This document shows, piece by piece, positions 1-12,663 of a DNA stretch of 64,000 nt. The notes below the pieces were generated by a model. The model did not search any database. It saw only the letters and a list, made by a program, of their open reading frames with translations, and had not been told where the DNA came from. Made by a program: the position numbers and the translations under genes. The first letter of the stretch is position 1. Every line of letters begins with the position of its first letter. The stretch is from Aquilaria yunnanensis (lineage: Eukaryota; Streptophyta; Magnoliopsida; Malvales; Thymelaeaceae), in the NCBI GenBank assembly GCA_039654915.1, contig CM077596.1, positions 77,687,751 through 77,751,750 of the forward strand, written 5' to 3'.

Positions 1-941
1 AGGCGGCTAAACTGGTGGTGGTAGGCGGGGAAGGAAAATGAAAGGTCATGGGTATAATTGTCCAAACATACATTTTTATCATTTCTTAAACTTCGTGCTA
101 AACATAAATGGAGCAGAAAATCTGAGATGGAGAGAGTATTATATAGTATTGTTCACGGTTGAAAGTCATTGATTACTATTATCAAACTATCAAATCAGAT
201 CCTCTAAGCACCCCTATTAGTTCCAAATTGGCGAGCTACAAGCTGAGTAGAGAGCCTAAGATAATTGGTCAGGCTTTGGTGGGTTGGATTCATCAATCTT
301 CCCCGGTGCAAGAATCTGAGCTCCAAACATCTGTAAGGCAAAATAGTATCTAAGACGGAGGGAATTTGCAAGGTTTATGGTGATTAACAGCTAATAAATG
401 TAGGGATACAATGACATAAATGAAGGAGGAATGAGTATTTATAGGTTTTGAGGTGTACAATACACATCATGGTTTGAGATCAATACGTGTAGTGGAGGAA
501 CTACTATAGGGCGGGGGTTGTCATCACTTCTCTAGAAATTTTGAAAATACATAGAGTATGAGTGTTAAACTGGATATCTTATAAAGAGTTAAAGATTGAG
601 TGTTAAATTTTGTTCTCCTCATATGGTGGAAGGATATAAAATTGAGGACAGTATGGCATGTAAATGACAATTTAAGGAATGTGTGCTTGATTCTCCTTAG
701 CTGAAGTACATGTCAATTTTTGCCTCACCCTTCTCTCTAATCCATGTTGTCTCCTCCAATATCTTAACCCTATCAATTTATCATAGAACCCTCAAATCCT
801 CAAATGTCCCTTGATTGTGACCACTTGCATCCTACACTTTGAGGCTGCACCGCACCACTTATACTCAGTCTTGCCTCTTCAATTGCCACCTGCCCCTACG
901 CTTAAATTAAAAGTCCTAGTTTTGCAACTGGATATATATAT
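1..941. other. Intergenic AT-rich DNA, no gene seen
   Basis: No open frame with recognisable protein content. The stretch around 500-625 loosely resembles the left part of the hAT-type element at 10974 (a G-rich start followed by similar AT-rich text), so it may be a decayed relative. I see nothing else to annotate. Confidence 0.6.
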
Positions 942-1500
942 GGCAGAAATATCAAATTTGTCACTAATGTTTTGGGTAGGAAGCAGATATGCCATTATAA
1001 TTTTTTTTTTGTCCAATATCTCACTAATGTTTTAAAATGGGCCAAATATGTCTGTTAGAAAATAACAGAAAATTGTAAAAATATCAAATTTTGAAATTTT
1101 TTGGTTATAATGTATCTTTTAAAAAAAATCAAGATCTTTGAAAAAATTTTCCAAAAAAGGATTTGATCTCTGCCATCAGCACTTTAGTCTTGTTGCTTTC
1201 TCCGTCACTAGCGCCCCAACCCATCACTACCCCCTCTGCATCTGTTGTTTAATCTCCTCGTCGGCATTCAAGAAAGATAAATAGAGTATAATTACAAAAA
1301 ATCTTTAAAGTTTGTTAAAACTTATATTATTATCCTAAAATTTCAAAACTTGTGATTTTTTACATTTTTTGTTGACTTTTTAACGGCTAGTAGCATATCC
1401 GGCTCATTTTAAAATATTAGTAGGAGATTAGATAAAAAAAAAACTAAATGACATGTCCACTCCCAACCAAAACATTAATGACAAATTTAATATTTCTGAT
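942..1500. mobile_element. Small non-autonomous element with long inverted repeats
   Basis: The first ~180 bp and the last ~200 bp are diverged inverted copies of each other. Both ends read inward as an (A/T)-rich start, then a 'caaatttgtca(c/t)taatgtttt'-type block, then further alignable AT-rich text. The middle (about 1140-1260) is unrelated and richer in GC. No transposase is encoded. The layout of long terminal inverted repeats (TIRs) with a small unrelated centre suggests a Mutator-like or MITE-type derivative. I could not fix the target duplication because both flanks are TA repeats. Confidence 0.6.
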
Positions 1501-2049
1501 GTATATATACATAGTAGATTGTGCTGCAGAGCTAATGCGTGTGCCACCCTTTTTCCCTCACACGGATGGGCACGTTAAGTGATCAAACAACCCCCTCCAA
1601 AACAAAAGAGAAGAAAAGTGAAAGGCCGCACGTGGTAACTTCTAGGGTGCTAGTCTACCAGCCAGTTGCACACTTGCATGTGATGTTGCCTGCCCAAAAC
1701 GTGGACCGAGTCCAGCCACCTTCGCCGGTTCACCGAGTCCCATTGTCCGTCAATCTACAGTGCACGCCACACGCTTTACGTACATCACACGGTTATTTCA
1801 TTCTAAAAGAACAAAACTCTGGCGTTAGTTCGGCCAAGCATAAACTGAGTCAATCTTCGTGCTGAAATTTCCTCAGCATGTGTCCATTTTATCACAAGAA
1901 ATACCCGAACTCGATATCTATATAATATTTAGCTTCACGGACATGTAACATAAAGTTTGGAAAACTACCTAGCATTGTTTTTGTGTAAATTTAATTTTCC
2001 AATTGTTGATATATATTGTTCAAAACTTTGACACTAATCAAACAAGATA
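1501..2049. other. Intergenic, downstream of the coiled-coil gene
   Basis: This stretch lies 3' of the minus-strand gene that ends at 2050. A 108-codon open frame on the plus strand (1539-1865) has no recognisable domain and is not called. Nothing else is seen. Confidence 0.5.
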
Positions 2050-4359
2050 TTACAAAATGGACCTCCAGCGTCGCTCTCGCCTTGCTTCTAGTAGCTTAGC
2101 CTTCAAGCTATTCTCCTGAACAGCCTGAAGCAATCTCAGGGAAGATTTGAACTTGTTCAACTCCAGAGAAGTCAACTTAGGCTCCCATAATCCACTTGCC
2201 GGACTGGATTGGCCTGTAGCTGTACATGTAACACAATAATTTTATAAACGATCTCTGACCAAGTTATTAAATATATGGTTTGAGCTCAATCCAATAGATT
2301 CCTCCCCTCACCTTTGATTTGTCTGTCATTTAATTTAGCTAACTTTTTTATTAGCTCATCTTGCTGGCTCCCAAAATCATCGTGTTCAACAAGTTCAGAC
2401 CCTCTGACGCATAAGTTGTTATTTGCTTCATTGCTACTGGAATCAGTACCTTCACATGAGACATCTCCATCATCTGCAGCATCTTGAGGTGAGCTTACGG
2501 GCTCATTTTGTGGGCAGGACTCTAAAAAATGTCGCTTTAAGCAATTATCTTTAATGCCATCTCTGTCCAGGTTGGGAATTGTCGTTGCTACTGTTGAGGT
2601 TTTAGATTGAAGAAATGTTTCTTTGTCCAGGCTCAACTCAACCACGGTTGTCTCCTTGCCTGAAATCTTACAAGGACAACCCTTTTGCTTTATTTGCATC
2701 CGTTCATTGAGCCATGCCTCTGAAATGCGAAGAACCGGCTTCTTCCCAGATGCATGGTCAGTGTCATGTTTATGTCTCATGATCCGTACATCTTTTTCAT
2801 AATCCCTAATTCCCTTAGCAAACTCATCACACAATCTCTCTAACAGAGTTCGCGCTTCCCTTTCTCCTTCAACTTCTCTCAGAGCATCAGATAAAGATTG
2901 CTTCATTCGAGAGAGCTCCTCTGCTTGCTTCCTGTGAAGCCTCTCTGAGCTCTTGCCCTCTGCAAGTCTCCTGAAATGATTCATTGCTTGTCTGTCCGCC
3001 TGCTTCTCTGCTAGTAACTCCTCAATTCGAGCATGTGAGCGATCCACTTCCTTCTTCAAAGCCTTGACTAAGTCCATATTTGATGCATGCTGCTCTTCAA
3101 GAGCCAAGATTTGAGTAACAACTTTGAGTAATTCTGATGATGCCTTAAAGCTGTAAGAGGAGCCCCCCATCCTTCTCTTATGAACCAAAGTATTGGAACA
3201 AGTTACTGCAGGATTATAAGGTGCCATCTACAGAGAAGAAATCTAGGTTTAGTCATGTGACCTGGTGAAACATGGAGCTGCTGAGCTTAATGGTCATCCA
3301 AGTAACTAGCATAAATACAAATTTGGTTGGAGAAATTAATCGCTACAAGGCAGAATTTATTCGCTAGAAGATGAGACATCACCTGCATTGAGCTATAATA
3401 ACTCACAGGAGACATAGGCTTTATAGCATCACCATTTCTTTCAACTGATTGATACTGAATCCTTGATGCCGCCACATGTTTCCTTGAGTTACTTGCAGTT
3501 CCCGGCTGTAACAAGGCAAGATTAACATAGATTACTTACTCATTTTCTGCAGCGCTGAAGAGAAAGATTAGGGATAACTAGTAGTGTCCAAATTTAAGTT
3601 ATTTTTCATATTGCTCATAAATGTTTAGAACTTGTACCCGTATAGGGATACATTCATGGTTCAGCTGCTGCGGCTGCCATTGGAAAAAAGAAACACACAT
3701 AGATGTCAGGGAAGAAACTGGACAGAGGACAATCAAACTGAAGATGACATGATCAGAGCTTTCAGGTCACCATATAGAAGTCCATTAAATCCACAATACA
3801 AAGACAGATTTGTTGAAACGGAGACCAAATGAAGCTTTGCACTTTTACCTCAACGATGGTGTCAAAAGGAGACAACTTTCCGTTACTTTGAGAGCAAAAA
3901 TGCTAGAGAGAGAAAGGAGTGGCTGCCAGTTGAACAAGAAGATTATAACATGAAAGGCAGACACTAAAAGAATCCGTGTCTCTTTTCTGTGATTACCTGG
4001 TCAAGAAGGTTGGGGTACTCGGCCTCAAATCCCTCGCCTCCGCCATCTCCTTCACGTGCAAGGCACGACTTAACAGCTCGTTCACATATTTTAACAAATG
4101 GGTGGTGAGGCTGATGAAGCTCCCACAATCTGGCTCCGAGGATTCTTGCAGAAACAGTCGTTGCAGCAGAATTTGTGAACCGTCTGCTGGGAGTTCTGAA
4201 GTAGCAGCAGTTGTTGAAATTCTCGGAGTCAAGTCCCCGAGAAGGTGAAGGAGTCGAGGGGCAAGCCCTCTTACCTCCCAAAAACCCAAGTTTCGACATT
4301 TCATCCATGAATTCTTTCTTCCTGGAACCTCTCTCAAATGCTTTTTCTTTCTTGCTCAT
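2050..4359 (-). CDS. Coiled-coil protein of the USO1-like / BRANCHLESS TRICHOME-related plant family
   Basis: Four exons on the minus strand (4359-3997, 3505-3383, 3227-2312, 2219-2050) join in frame with GT-AG borders and give about 523 residues. The start is the first Met of an open frame in a basic leader (MSKKEKAFERGSRKKEF). Exon 1 holds a region rich in Ser, Pro and Arg, then a motif read as ILGARLWELHQ that is typical of this plant family. Exon 3 holds the conserved coiled coil (roughly residues 180-280), including KKEVDRSHARIEELLAEKQ and LERLCDEFAKGIRDYEKDV, followed by an acidic, poorly conserved tail. Exon 4 adds a C-terminal helix rich in Lys and Arg. Related Arabidopsis proteins are described as intracellular-transport USO1-like or trichome-branching coiled-coil proteins; the molecular role is unknown. 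There are no membrane segments. Family placement is from recognised motifs. Confidence 0.85.
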
Positions 4360-5559
4360 ATTCTCTCTCTTTTAGATCCTTTTAGGAGTGGTTAGTATGT
4401 TTTATGGAGTAATATTTTACTGTTTTGTGGGTTTGTTTTTGTCATTTCTCTTATTTATCTTTCTTTTTGGCTGAGTCTGTTTACAATTTTATATGCCTCT
4501 TTTCTTTCCTTTTTCTTCTAGTAACGTGTTCTGAAGTTCATGAGACAGAGAGAGGAGAAACTGTTGCTTTTTATATTCACAGTTGAAATCTCAAAGAAAT
4601 ATAGGTGCAGTATTATGTTTGTCGCCCCTTGTAACTATAGATTTGGTAAGATCATTATTGCTAATTATACATTGACCACTAGTAACAGTAAAAAAATGAA
4701 AAGGAGGTAATGAAGAAGAAAAGAAAACGAAATTCATCCTACTGTTGCAATTCACAATGCCTTTCGTCCAACTTCGAAGCTAAAAGTTATCGTTATTGGC
4801 AACTGAGAACATCTGTCAGTTAAAAAAGTTTAACCAATCCGATCGTACTCCTGCTCATGTGAGTTGGTGACTCACTCTGAAAAATCAAAATTCACTGTGT
4901 GTGATGATGAAGAATATTCATGGGGAAGATTAAAAGGCTTTTAACTTAAACATGCGTCTCATGAAATCTGCGACATAAAAAGCAGCTGCCTATTGACACG
5001 CCATGAACAACTCTAATTGCCTAGACTCTCTTAACACAGGGTGAGAAAAATCTAAACTCAAAAGTCATTTTTATCAGACAGCTTCTTACGAAAATAAGCT
5101 CTGCCAGTACTAAATTTTCATTTATCTTGGGACCACTGTGAAATAGATACTTATGAAATTTCTGATCCACGATAATATCCTCCATTCAAGGCCCCTCACA
5201 TTTTGATGTTACACCAGCGTCATTACACTGAGATGAAGATTAACTTCACTATGAAAGAGGACCACAAGAGTCCTACGATGGTCCAAGAGAGAAGCTACCC
5301 AACAGCTATCTTGTATATGATGCTAGTGTAACTAGTTCTCAAGCTTAACAAATTTCTTTCCCCATATATAGCTTCAGTTAGACAATGAAGCTTGAGTTCG
5401 GGTTCGCCAGCACTGAGGCTTAACTTGCTTCAATCCCATTCAAGTGCTCCAATCAACCCCACCAAGATCAGGAGAACTTACCAGCTGAAGGGTGGCGCGG
5501 TCTCAAAAGGTGTAGCCAGCCACAACACTAGAACTTTGCCATGCCAGAGCTCAGAAGAA
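4360..5559. other. Intergenic: promoter side of the coiled-coil gene and 3' side of the PIP5K gene
   Basis: Both neighbouring genes run on the minus strand, so this 1.2 kb should hold the upstream region of the coiled-coil gene and the 3' end of the kinase gene. A CT-rich tract lies directly upstream of the start codon (about 4360-4540). I see no further gene, repeat or clear TATA box that I would defend. Confidence 0.5.
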
Positions 5560-8500
5560 CTACCCATTAGCCTCTTTGAACAGCTCTCCCATAAAATCTT
5601 GAAATCGAGAAGAGTATGCTCTTGGATTTACTGCTGTGATCATCCTGGGATCGAACTGCAGCCACTTGTAGCAATGCTCAATTCGCTTGAAGACATTGTA
5701 GTCTTGGCAAATATCCACTATTGCAAAGTAGAGATGAACATCATAAACTTTTGGTGGTTTCTGTGGACAACTTTCATTTCGAGACTCGCTCCTTGGTATC
5801 TGAATGGCATGTGCCACCAATTGTGAACCAAATTTATTAGAGCTGCAACAAATAATCAGGTTAGCACTTAGCACAATAAAAGAACTCTCTTATCTACACA
5901 TCTATATTGAGAGGTATTCACCAGTCTGTCCGCAGCCAGATGTCACCGGGAGATAGCACGCCAGCAGCATTTTCTCTAAAATCATCACTGGAGGCCGTGC
6001 TTATGACACAGGAGCTTGTGCCCCTTACTGATCCTGTAGGATCATAATAAACGAAAAGAAAATGTAGTGGGACTATGTAATCAAGTCATTTAGAGTTAGC
6101 TTCATCTGTATTTTTCCATTGTGCTCTAATGTCAACAGTCACCTAATCAGAGTGAATACCTCTTTTGCCACATCAATTTAAAGAAATCCTAGTTCGTCAG
6201 ACATTGCTGCTTAGAAACGATGATCAACACATATATCATTATAACTCAAACAAAATCTTCAGAATCTTATCAGAGAACCTCACCTTGAGGTGAAGAGCCA
6301 ATAGAAGAACATACAGTTCCATCACCAATGAAACCTGCGAGAGAGGTAAGGTAAAGCTGAGAGATAGTAACTTAAGTGCTTAGAAGATACAATAACGCTG
6401 CACTGCTTATGAATTTAAAAGAGAGGTTATGAATATAAAGCAGGGTTGCTAATTGATTGGAGAGTTCTACCTTGATGCACTTTGATGACCCGAAACCCAA
6501 GTAATAGACTATAGTTGATGAGACCAGCAGCCTCCAAGAACTCACAGTCTCGCTTAATTTGCCTACAAAGATATTAGACACCACACATGAACAAGCGGAA
6601 AAACAAAAACAGAAAACAAAAGCCTTCTGCCAAGAAGTGCTCATCCAAGAGGATCTGTTTTAAATGCCCAAAATTTATATGTGAAGTATTTCTAGAACAA
6701 AATTAGGGAGAGGCCAATCAGTCAATCATCCAGGAAAAAGACAACTGTGAAATCAAAAGCAATGCCGCCTACATTTATCAACCTCAAAGACTGCATAGAA
6801 GAATCAATGCCACAAACTAAAAAAGAAACAAGAACTGAATATATTCTCAAGGATCATTCTCAGTAGATACAATTTTAAGGTCTACAATAGAAACATTTCC
6901 TTTTTGAGTAAGTAGTACAACTGATAAACAAACATGTAAAACTCGTAACACTGAAGAACAGATATACCCAGGGATCCTGCTGAAAAGGAGTGACGTCAAG
7001 GCTAAGCCACTCATTTTATAATCCAAACAAGAAACAATGGATTACTGCAAGCTAAATCTGACACCATTACAGTTATGAGTCACAAGGCCAACAAAAAAAC
7101 TCCACATTCAGTAAGTATAAGGAGACTGGCCAAGTGTCACTTTTGCATATCATAAAAGCAGGCTTCCCTTTCAGACAATATACACGTGCCTTATCAGTAA
7201 AAACTAAAAACGATAACAGGATGATCAGGATCTGCTCTCTGATAAGGGTAGTCATATTTGGGTTACTGACAAGTAACGAACAGGTAAAACAATTGAAGTA
7301 CAACGTCAGCCAAATTCACCTAACAAATTATAACTTGAGTCTATGGTATGAAGTGAGATTGTGGGAAAAATAGATGATCACATACATTAAAAGTTGAAGT
7401 CGAGTAAATGGCTCAAGGTAAAACTGAAAATCAAGATCAATGTCCTTGAGAATAATTTTGTCTCGAACTTTCAGTTTCATGGCTGTCCGGCCTTGTGTTG
7501 ACCCTTTGAGATCATAGCACCTGTGCAACGGTAGATCTTGCTGGAATATGTTTGAACTGATGACAAAATAAATCTGTCCAATGAAATAAAGATAGAAGCT
7601 TTTTCAATAACAGTATCAGAAGTGGCAATATGCAAAGAAATTTTGAGTAGACACGAAGATTGTCTTGCTTGTTTTACTCTAATTGCAGGATAGATTGCTG
7701 GTCATATAACCAGATATGTTTTCTGTAAATCTACAACAATCATCAAAGTGCAAGTAATCTCAGGACATTTCCTTTTCTTTTTTACCTTTAAAAATCATAA
7801 ACAACAGTGCACGCACTTATATGTCCAATAGTTCTCTCTTAAATGTTTCCAAAGCTAAAGTAGTAGCAATTACAATCAATAACTTTATTCAAGGGGACAT
7901 GAAACCATCAAAATATCAATTATGGGAAAATATGATCATTCCTGGGAAGAATCACCAACATAATTGTAAAAAATAATATATCTGATTGGCTGCAGTGACT
8001 CCAGGGAAATAGCTTGTTCATTGAGGAAGACTCACAGGACTAGGTTACGGATGAAGACAGAAGGAAACATAGTTTGGCAACAACGTACCCTCAGAAAGTT
8101 GAACAAAATTTTAAGTACCTTGAATACAGAACATGAGTCAGTGGCTTTTGAACAGTCTTCATCATTTTTGCTGAACTAGATGCCAGCTTAGTGCCCAAAA
8201 ATGCTTCAGTGACAGGTTTAGCTCATCCAATTACTATTATATTGAATGGAAACACATATATGACACATGATGTTGAGGACATGAACTGAACTTGTTCAGT
8301 TTTTTGTTGTTGGTGTTTCCCTTTATATGTTGTTGTGAATTATTAAGGAAAAAAAATTAAATCAGATTTAGAGTTGTGAGTGATGAAAGAGAAGAACTAA
8401 TGACATTTACTCCAATTTCTCATTGACCAAAAGGGCTTTGCTCTAATCAATTAAGCCCCCTCAGTCACCTCAAAATTGCCTATCCGGGCCCTCTATATGT

Positions 8501-9481
8501 ATTTTCCCAAACCCTATAAAAGCATAAATTCCCGAGTTGCTTAAATATATCCACTTTCTCTGTTGGTTTATTTTGCATTACTTGAGAGTTGAAACTTATC
8601 CTATTGAGGTAACTGCATAGTAGAATACCTTCATAGCTTCAGCAGGCTCCACAAGATGGACTCCATACACTTTTCCCAATACTGTACTGGGGTGGTTTTT
8701 AATATGGGAATAATACTTTGGAAGTGTTTCCAGAAGGACCTGCGCCAATGGAAAAGAAAGAATAAGATTAGAGGCATTCCGGTTAAGGTGGCAAAAGAGA
8801 AGTTAGTAACTTCAAGTGCAAAAAATGATCCCCAGTAACAAAAGACTTCCAGGGACAAAAAAAGATGGTTTTGAGGATGCTCCAGTGACTTGTGCCATGT
8901 GAATGGAAAATAGCCAACGTAAGACACCTATGGTGGTTGTGTTTTAACCTGTCAGCTTAAGTTTTTACATTGAAAGCTGACTCTTAGGCAATATGTTCGT
9001 CCCAAATTACTGTAGATCCATACAATACAAACTTAATTACCTTGAGTTCAGATTTGTAAAGTGTTTTTACTACAAAACGATCATCCTTAGACAAAAGGCA
9101 TACTTTGCGAGGTCTTGCCATTACACAGACCTTCCTCACTGTTTCCTCGCAACAAATCGACCTAATGTAGTCATGGTCAATATTGTCAAGCTCTCTTATA
9201 AGTCTGCCAAAGAAACACCATCAAGCAAATAATTCATTGATCTTTCTCAGCTTGAGCATTATTTAAAACGAACTGACTCTGACATGCAATCTGACATAGC
9301 ACTGGATGTGAATTGAAGTGAAAGACAAGTACCTGAAAACCTCAGAACCATAATCTGCCCATTTAACACCAGCCACAAAACGTTTTTCAGGACGATCATA
9401 GTAATTACTACTAAGAAATGGTATACAGTTGCCCCCCTCAGCTTTGAGCCCGGCAGGTGTAAGCTCCTCAGTGGATGCCAT
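5560..9481 (-). CDS. Phosphatidylinositol-4-phosphate 5-kinase, short form without MORN repeats
   Basis: Eight coding exons (9481-9333, 9194-9041, 8739-8629, 7573-7386, 6562-6471, 6334-6284, 6033-5922, 5842-5560) join in phase and give 379 residues. The product phosphorylates PtdIns4P to PtdIns(4,5)P2 at the membrane. Visible motifs are the ATP-site lysine in RFVVKTLYKSE (K93), the family signature HRCYDLKGSTQGR (155-167), the core RDCEFLEAAGLINYSLLLGF (205-224), and the metal-binding aspartate in AIVDICQDY (D329), followed by the activation-loop region ending ...SSRFQDFM. Large plant enzymes (~700-800 aa) carry N-terminal MORN repeats. This one starts just before the kinase domain, like the short Arabidopsis PIP5K10/11 class, so its full length is normal for that class. 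One oddity: the family's MDYSLL motif reads INYSLL here. All exon borders are GT-AG. I am confident of the family and moderately confident of the exact exon 8 acceptor. Confidence 0.9.
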
Positions 9482-10490
9482 TGATTTTCCTCCTGTAAAG
9501 TTCCATTAAGAAATTGGTGAGCTTTTAAATTTTGCAAGCAGTAAAGGGCAAAGGACAGAGATGAGGAAAGAAGATATTTTTCCAGCCACCTGTTCAATAT
9601 TAAGAAACTTCCGCATGTGCGAAAGGAAAAATAGACTTGAGCAGCCACAAAGGATCGTGTCTGCATAGTATATGCACAAGCAAGAGAAAGTTATGAGTCC
9701 TTCCTCAAACTATTCTAGAATTAAAAGCTTCTGCACAAATTGAGGACCTGCAACTGACCTTTTCCTAACCATTACTGAAGCTAAACCTATATGTCTGAGT
9801 ACCGTGACTGCTGCCTTGTTGCAGAAGCCATTTTCATTTCCCATCCAACATCCAAATACTAGTTAAGCGGAGGGATGGAGGAACCAGTAAGGCCAAAAAA
9901 CTTGCCCCAAAAGCAATAACTTATCAAACATCTAACCTGCATATCCTCCATCCCTCCACTTATATCTATTTCCCAAATTCAAGTCCCTGTCCATTTGAAG
10001 TACTTAGCAAACCATAAACATCGAGCAGATGAACGTCTCCTGGTACATCACAATAAAATACGAACTGCTCTCCGGAGAAACCAAAACACAACAGAAATAT
10101 CCATGATTATCGTAATCACATCAGATAAAAGAAAATCCCAAAAGGAGGGAAAACCACAGATCTAGATGGCATCCTAGGAGAATTCTTTCACAATCCCAGG
10201 TTCTCCATCTCAGCATGGAATTAACAGAAATAAAAACTTGGAGGCAGACCAATTCCATGTACCTGTATGCGTACGTTGCGGCGAGAAGCTTTTGAGCCTT
10301 TGAGGTCGATTAAGAGAAAGCAATCCAAGCCCACGCGTCGTTTGTTTTGGCGCCAAATTTTGGGGTGGGGGGCCCGAGCAGAACCAAGAGCAGTTCTGGG
10401 AAGGAGATCGGACCCGACGAAATTTCGAGCTCCTGAGTTTGTTAAGAAGCGGGAGAGGAGCCAAATAAAATTAGATAGACCAACCAAAAA
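9482..10490 (-). other. Probable 5' UTR exons and leader intron of the PIP5K gene
   Basis: A consensus acceptor lies just upstream of the start codon (exon from 9492 down), and a consensus donor lies at 10262-10261. This implies a non-coding first exon of about 230 bp ending at 10263 and a leader intron of about 770 bp. The upstream exon is richer in GC than its surroundings, as plant leaders often are. The open frames on both strands at 10210-10518 show no known domain and are treated as leader sequence. The transcription start is not determined. Confidence 0.55.
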
Positions 10491-10499
10491 TGCTCCTTT

Positions 10500-10965
10500 T
10501 TACCGGACAAATTTTTAATTTTGTCCTGTGCTTAGCACACCAATTCACCATGATTTCAGCAACAGAATGAGTTAAGACTGAGAGTAAAGTGTTCGCCAAC
10601 TCAATTTTTTTTCCCTAAAAAAATTGACATTGAAAATTGTTCATTCTTTTCTTTTCTCGAAATTTTTTGTGAGTTTGCGAGTAGGTGATATATTTTACAA
10701 CAAGGCAAATTAGAATTGGAACCTTAAACCCGTTTGTATTCCTAGATCAAGACTTGGTTGTTTGCGAACGTGTCAATGATGGATTGAACTTTGAGTATGA
10801 AATATTTGCGTCCTGCTTTCAAAAAATTTCAGTTCACTTTTTTCGTGCAATATTTTAGAATTAAGAAGGGAAGAGTTTTAAAAGTCGGTTAACATTTAAG
10901 TCTTAAATCTTTTGTAAAGTTAGAGGTCATAAAACTTTCAATATTCATTTTGCGTTAGTCATATG
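10500..10965. other. Intergenic upstream of the PIP5K gene
   Basis: AT-rich DNA with no open frame worth calling. It presumably includes the PIP5K promoter, but I found no convincing TATA box in a suitable place. Confidence 0.4.
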
Positions 10966-10973
10966 GAGTGGAG

Positions 10974-11283
10974 CAGTGGCGGAGGGGGCTGGGGTGCTGC
11001 TGCCCCGAGAATTTCAAAATTTTGTAAATATTAGTTATTAAGTTGGTTATTTTGTGAGGAGTTAAGGATTATGTGTGAATTTTTGTCCCCAAACCGGCTG
11101 AAAACTATAAAAAGGGTAAATAGCGCTAACAGTCCTAAATATTTATTTTTTATTACAAATTTATCTCTAACCTCTTAAGTATTATATATCCATCCCAAAC
11201 TATTGTGTAGCATTGCAAATTCCCCCTAGCAGTCCGTCTCACCTCCGCTTAGCCCTGAGCTTAAAAACCCAGTTATGCCACGG
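10974..11283. mobile_element. hAT-type non-autonomous element
   Basis: The left end begins CAGTGGCGGA, a start typical of plant hAT elements, and the right end reads TATGCCACGG, an imperfect inverted match. The flanks are gagtggag (10966-10973) and gagtagag (11284-11291), an 8-bp target duplication with one mismatch, which is the hAT length. At 310 bp it encodes nothing and would need a transposase in trans. Confidence 0.65.
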
Positions 11284-11839
11284 GAGTAGAGATGCTCAAA
11301 CTAACTGTGATAACCAAAAATCCTATCAACTTATTGATAGCTAATCCAACTCATCCTAGTGTCGGAGGATTTAAGATTCAAGCACTAAAAACAAGTAAAC
11401 TTTGAGCTGTTTTCTTGTTCCCTCAGTAGAGCAGTATTTTTGTCAAAAGTTATTTTAGGTTAGTAAGCTACAAACGAGAGCATATTTATTTTCAAATATA
11501 TGTTCAAGGAAAGCAAATATATGTTCATCTCAATCAAAATGAGATAAACAATATTTTACGGACAAAAAAAGGTCATAAGACTCTAAAAAACAACATAAAT
11601 ATAAGACTTTAAGAAACAAAATAAACATCTTACAAACCAAAAATCTCATATATTTGTTCTCGCAACACCAAGCAAAAGAAAAAAGATTGAATTAAGTCGA
11701 ACCATCTATGTAAACTAGAATAAATCTGAAAATACATAACTCACAAACAATTAAAACTCACAAATGATAAACGATTCAACTAAATAAAAGGTAAATTAAG
11801 ACATAATAATAGATCAACCAACATAAAATTTAATGCTCA

Positions 11840-12055
11840 CTCTCTCTCAAGTTCTTTGTACCATTTCAATCATTTGACTTAAATTTATTTATTTTAATAT
11901 TTGCTAAATATTTTTTAAAAAATTATATTTAAAAAATACAAGACTTATAGTTTTTAAATGTAAATTTTTAAAAAAAATATAGAAAATATTAATATAAATA
12001 AATTTAAGTTAAAAAACTAAAATAGTGCAAAAACAACTTGAGACGAATGTAATAT
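11840..12055. mobile_element. MITE, almost a full inverted repeat
   Basis: The left arm (from about 11845, containing 'ctctctcaagttctttgtacc') and the right arm (ending near 12052, read backwards as 'cgtctcaagttgtttttgcac') are inverted copies through most of the element, with an A/T-only centre. This is the layout of a short hairpin-type MITE. The superfamily is uncertain because the target site is AT-rich. Confidence 0.6.
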
Positions 12056-12059
12056 GATG

Positions 12060-12545
12060 AATAAATAATAAATTCTAACATTATCAGTTGATCCATTATT
12101 TGAAAGTGTGTCATCATCGATATCTACCGTTTTCCACCCTTGAGACTCCACCTGACCCACTAACAAAATATCCTAACAATAAAAACAAAATATCACACAT
12201 TATTCAAGAAATAAAGACAGAGGTAAAGTAATAAAAACAAATTGCAAGCTTCATGGTCTAAGTAATTGTCTAATGTAATGCGCGTGTTCAAACTCAACTA
12301 CACCCAGGTTGTTGTTACTTGTTAGACTCGTGGTCCCTTTTCTCATGAAGAACCCAACACCTTCGCGCAATCCCTCTCTTGAATGGTTTCAGTTTCGGGC
12401 TCAGGGAGGAATAATATTCTCTTCCCGCTGTATAACTCAATGAGGCGTATTGTGCCCCTTAAATTAAAATTAGAAGAAGGAATGAAAAAAACAAAAACAA
12501 AAGCAATCCTCTCTTGGTACCACTCGCAGCAGGTTGGAGTTACTA
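12060..12545. other. Intergenic, nothing recognised
   Basis: AT-rich DNA between the MITE and the Mutator-like nest. A 95-codon open frame at 12383-12670 runs into the next element's inverted repeat and is not a gene. Confidence 0.5.
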
Positions 12546-12663
12546 GGCTTTTTTTGGAAAATTACAAAAAAAAAACCCTCGAGTTCTGTCTTCAATGTTT
12601 CAAATGGCTACACTTTCCCCCTGTTTCAAATACCAACACTTTCTCTCTTAGCAACTTAATAAT

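Noticed and set aside
1539..1865. 108-codon plus-strand frame near a cacgtgg motif
   Set aside because: No recognisable domain and no gene neighbour on that strand.
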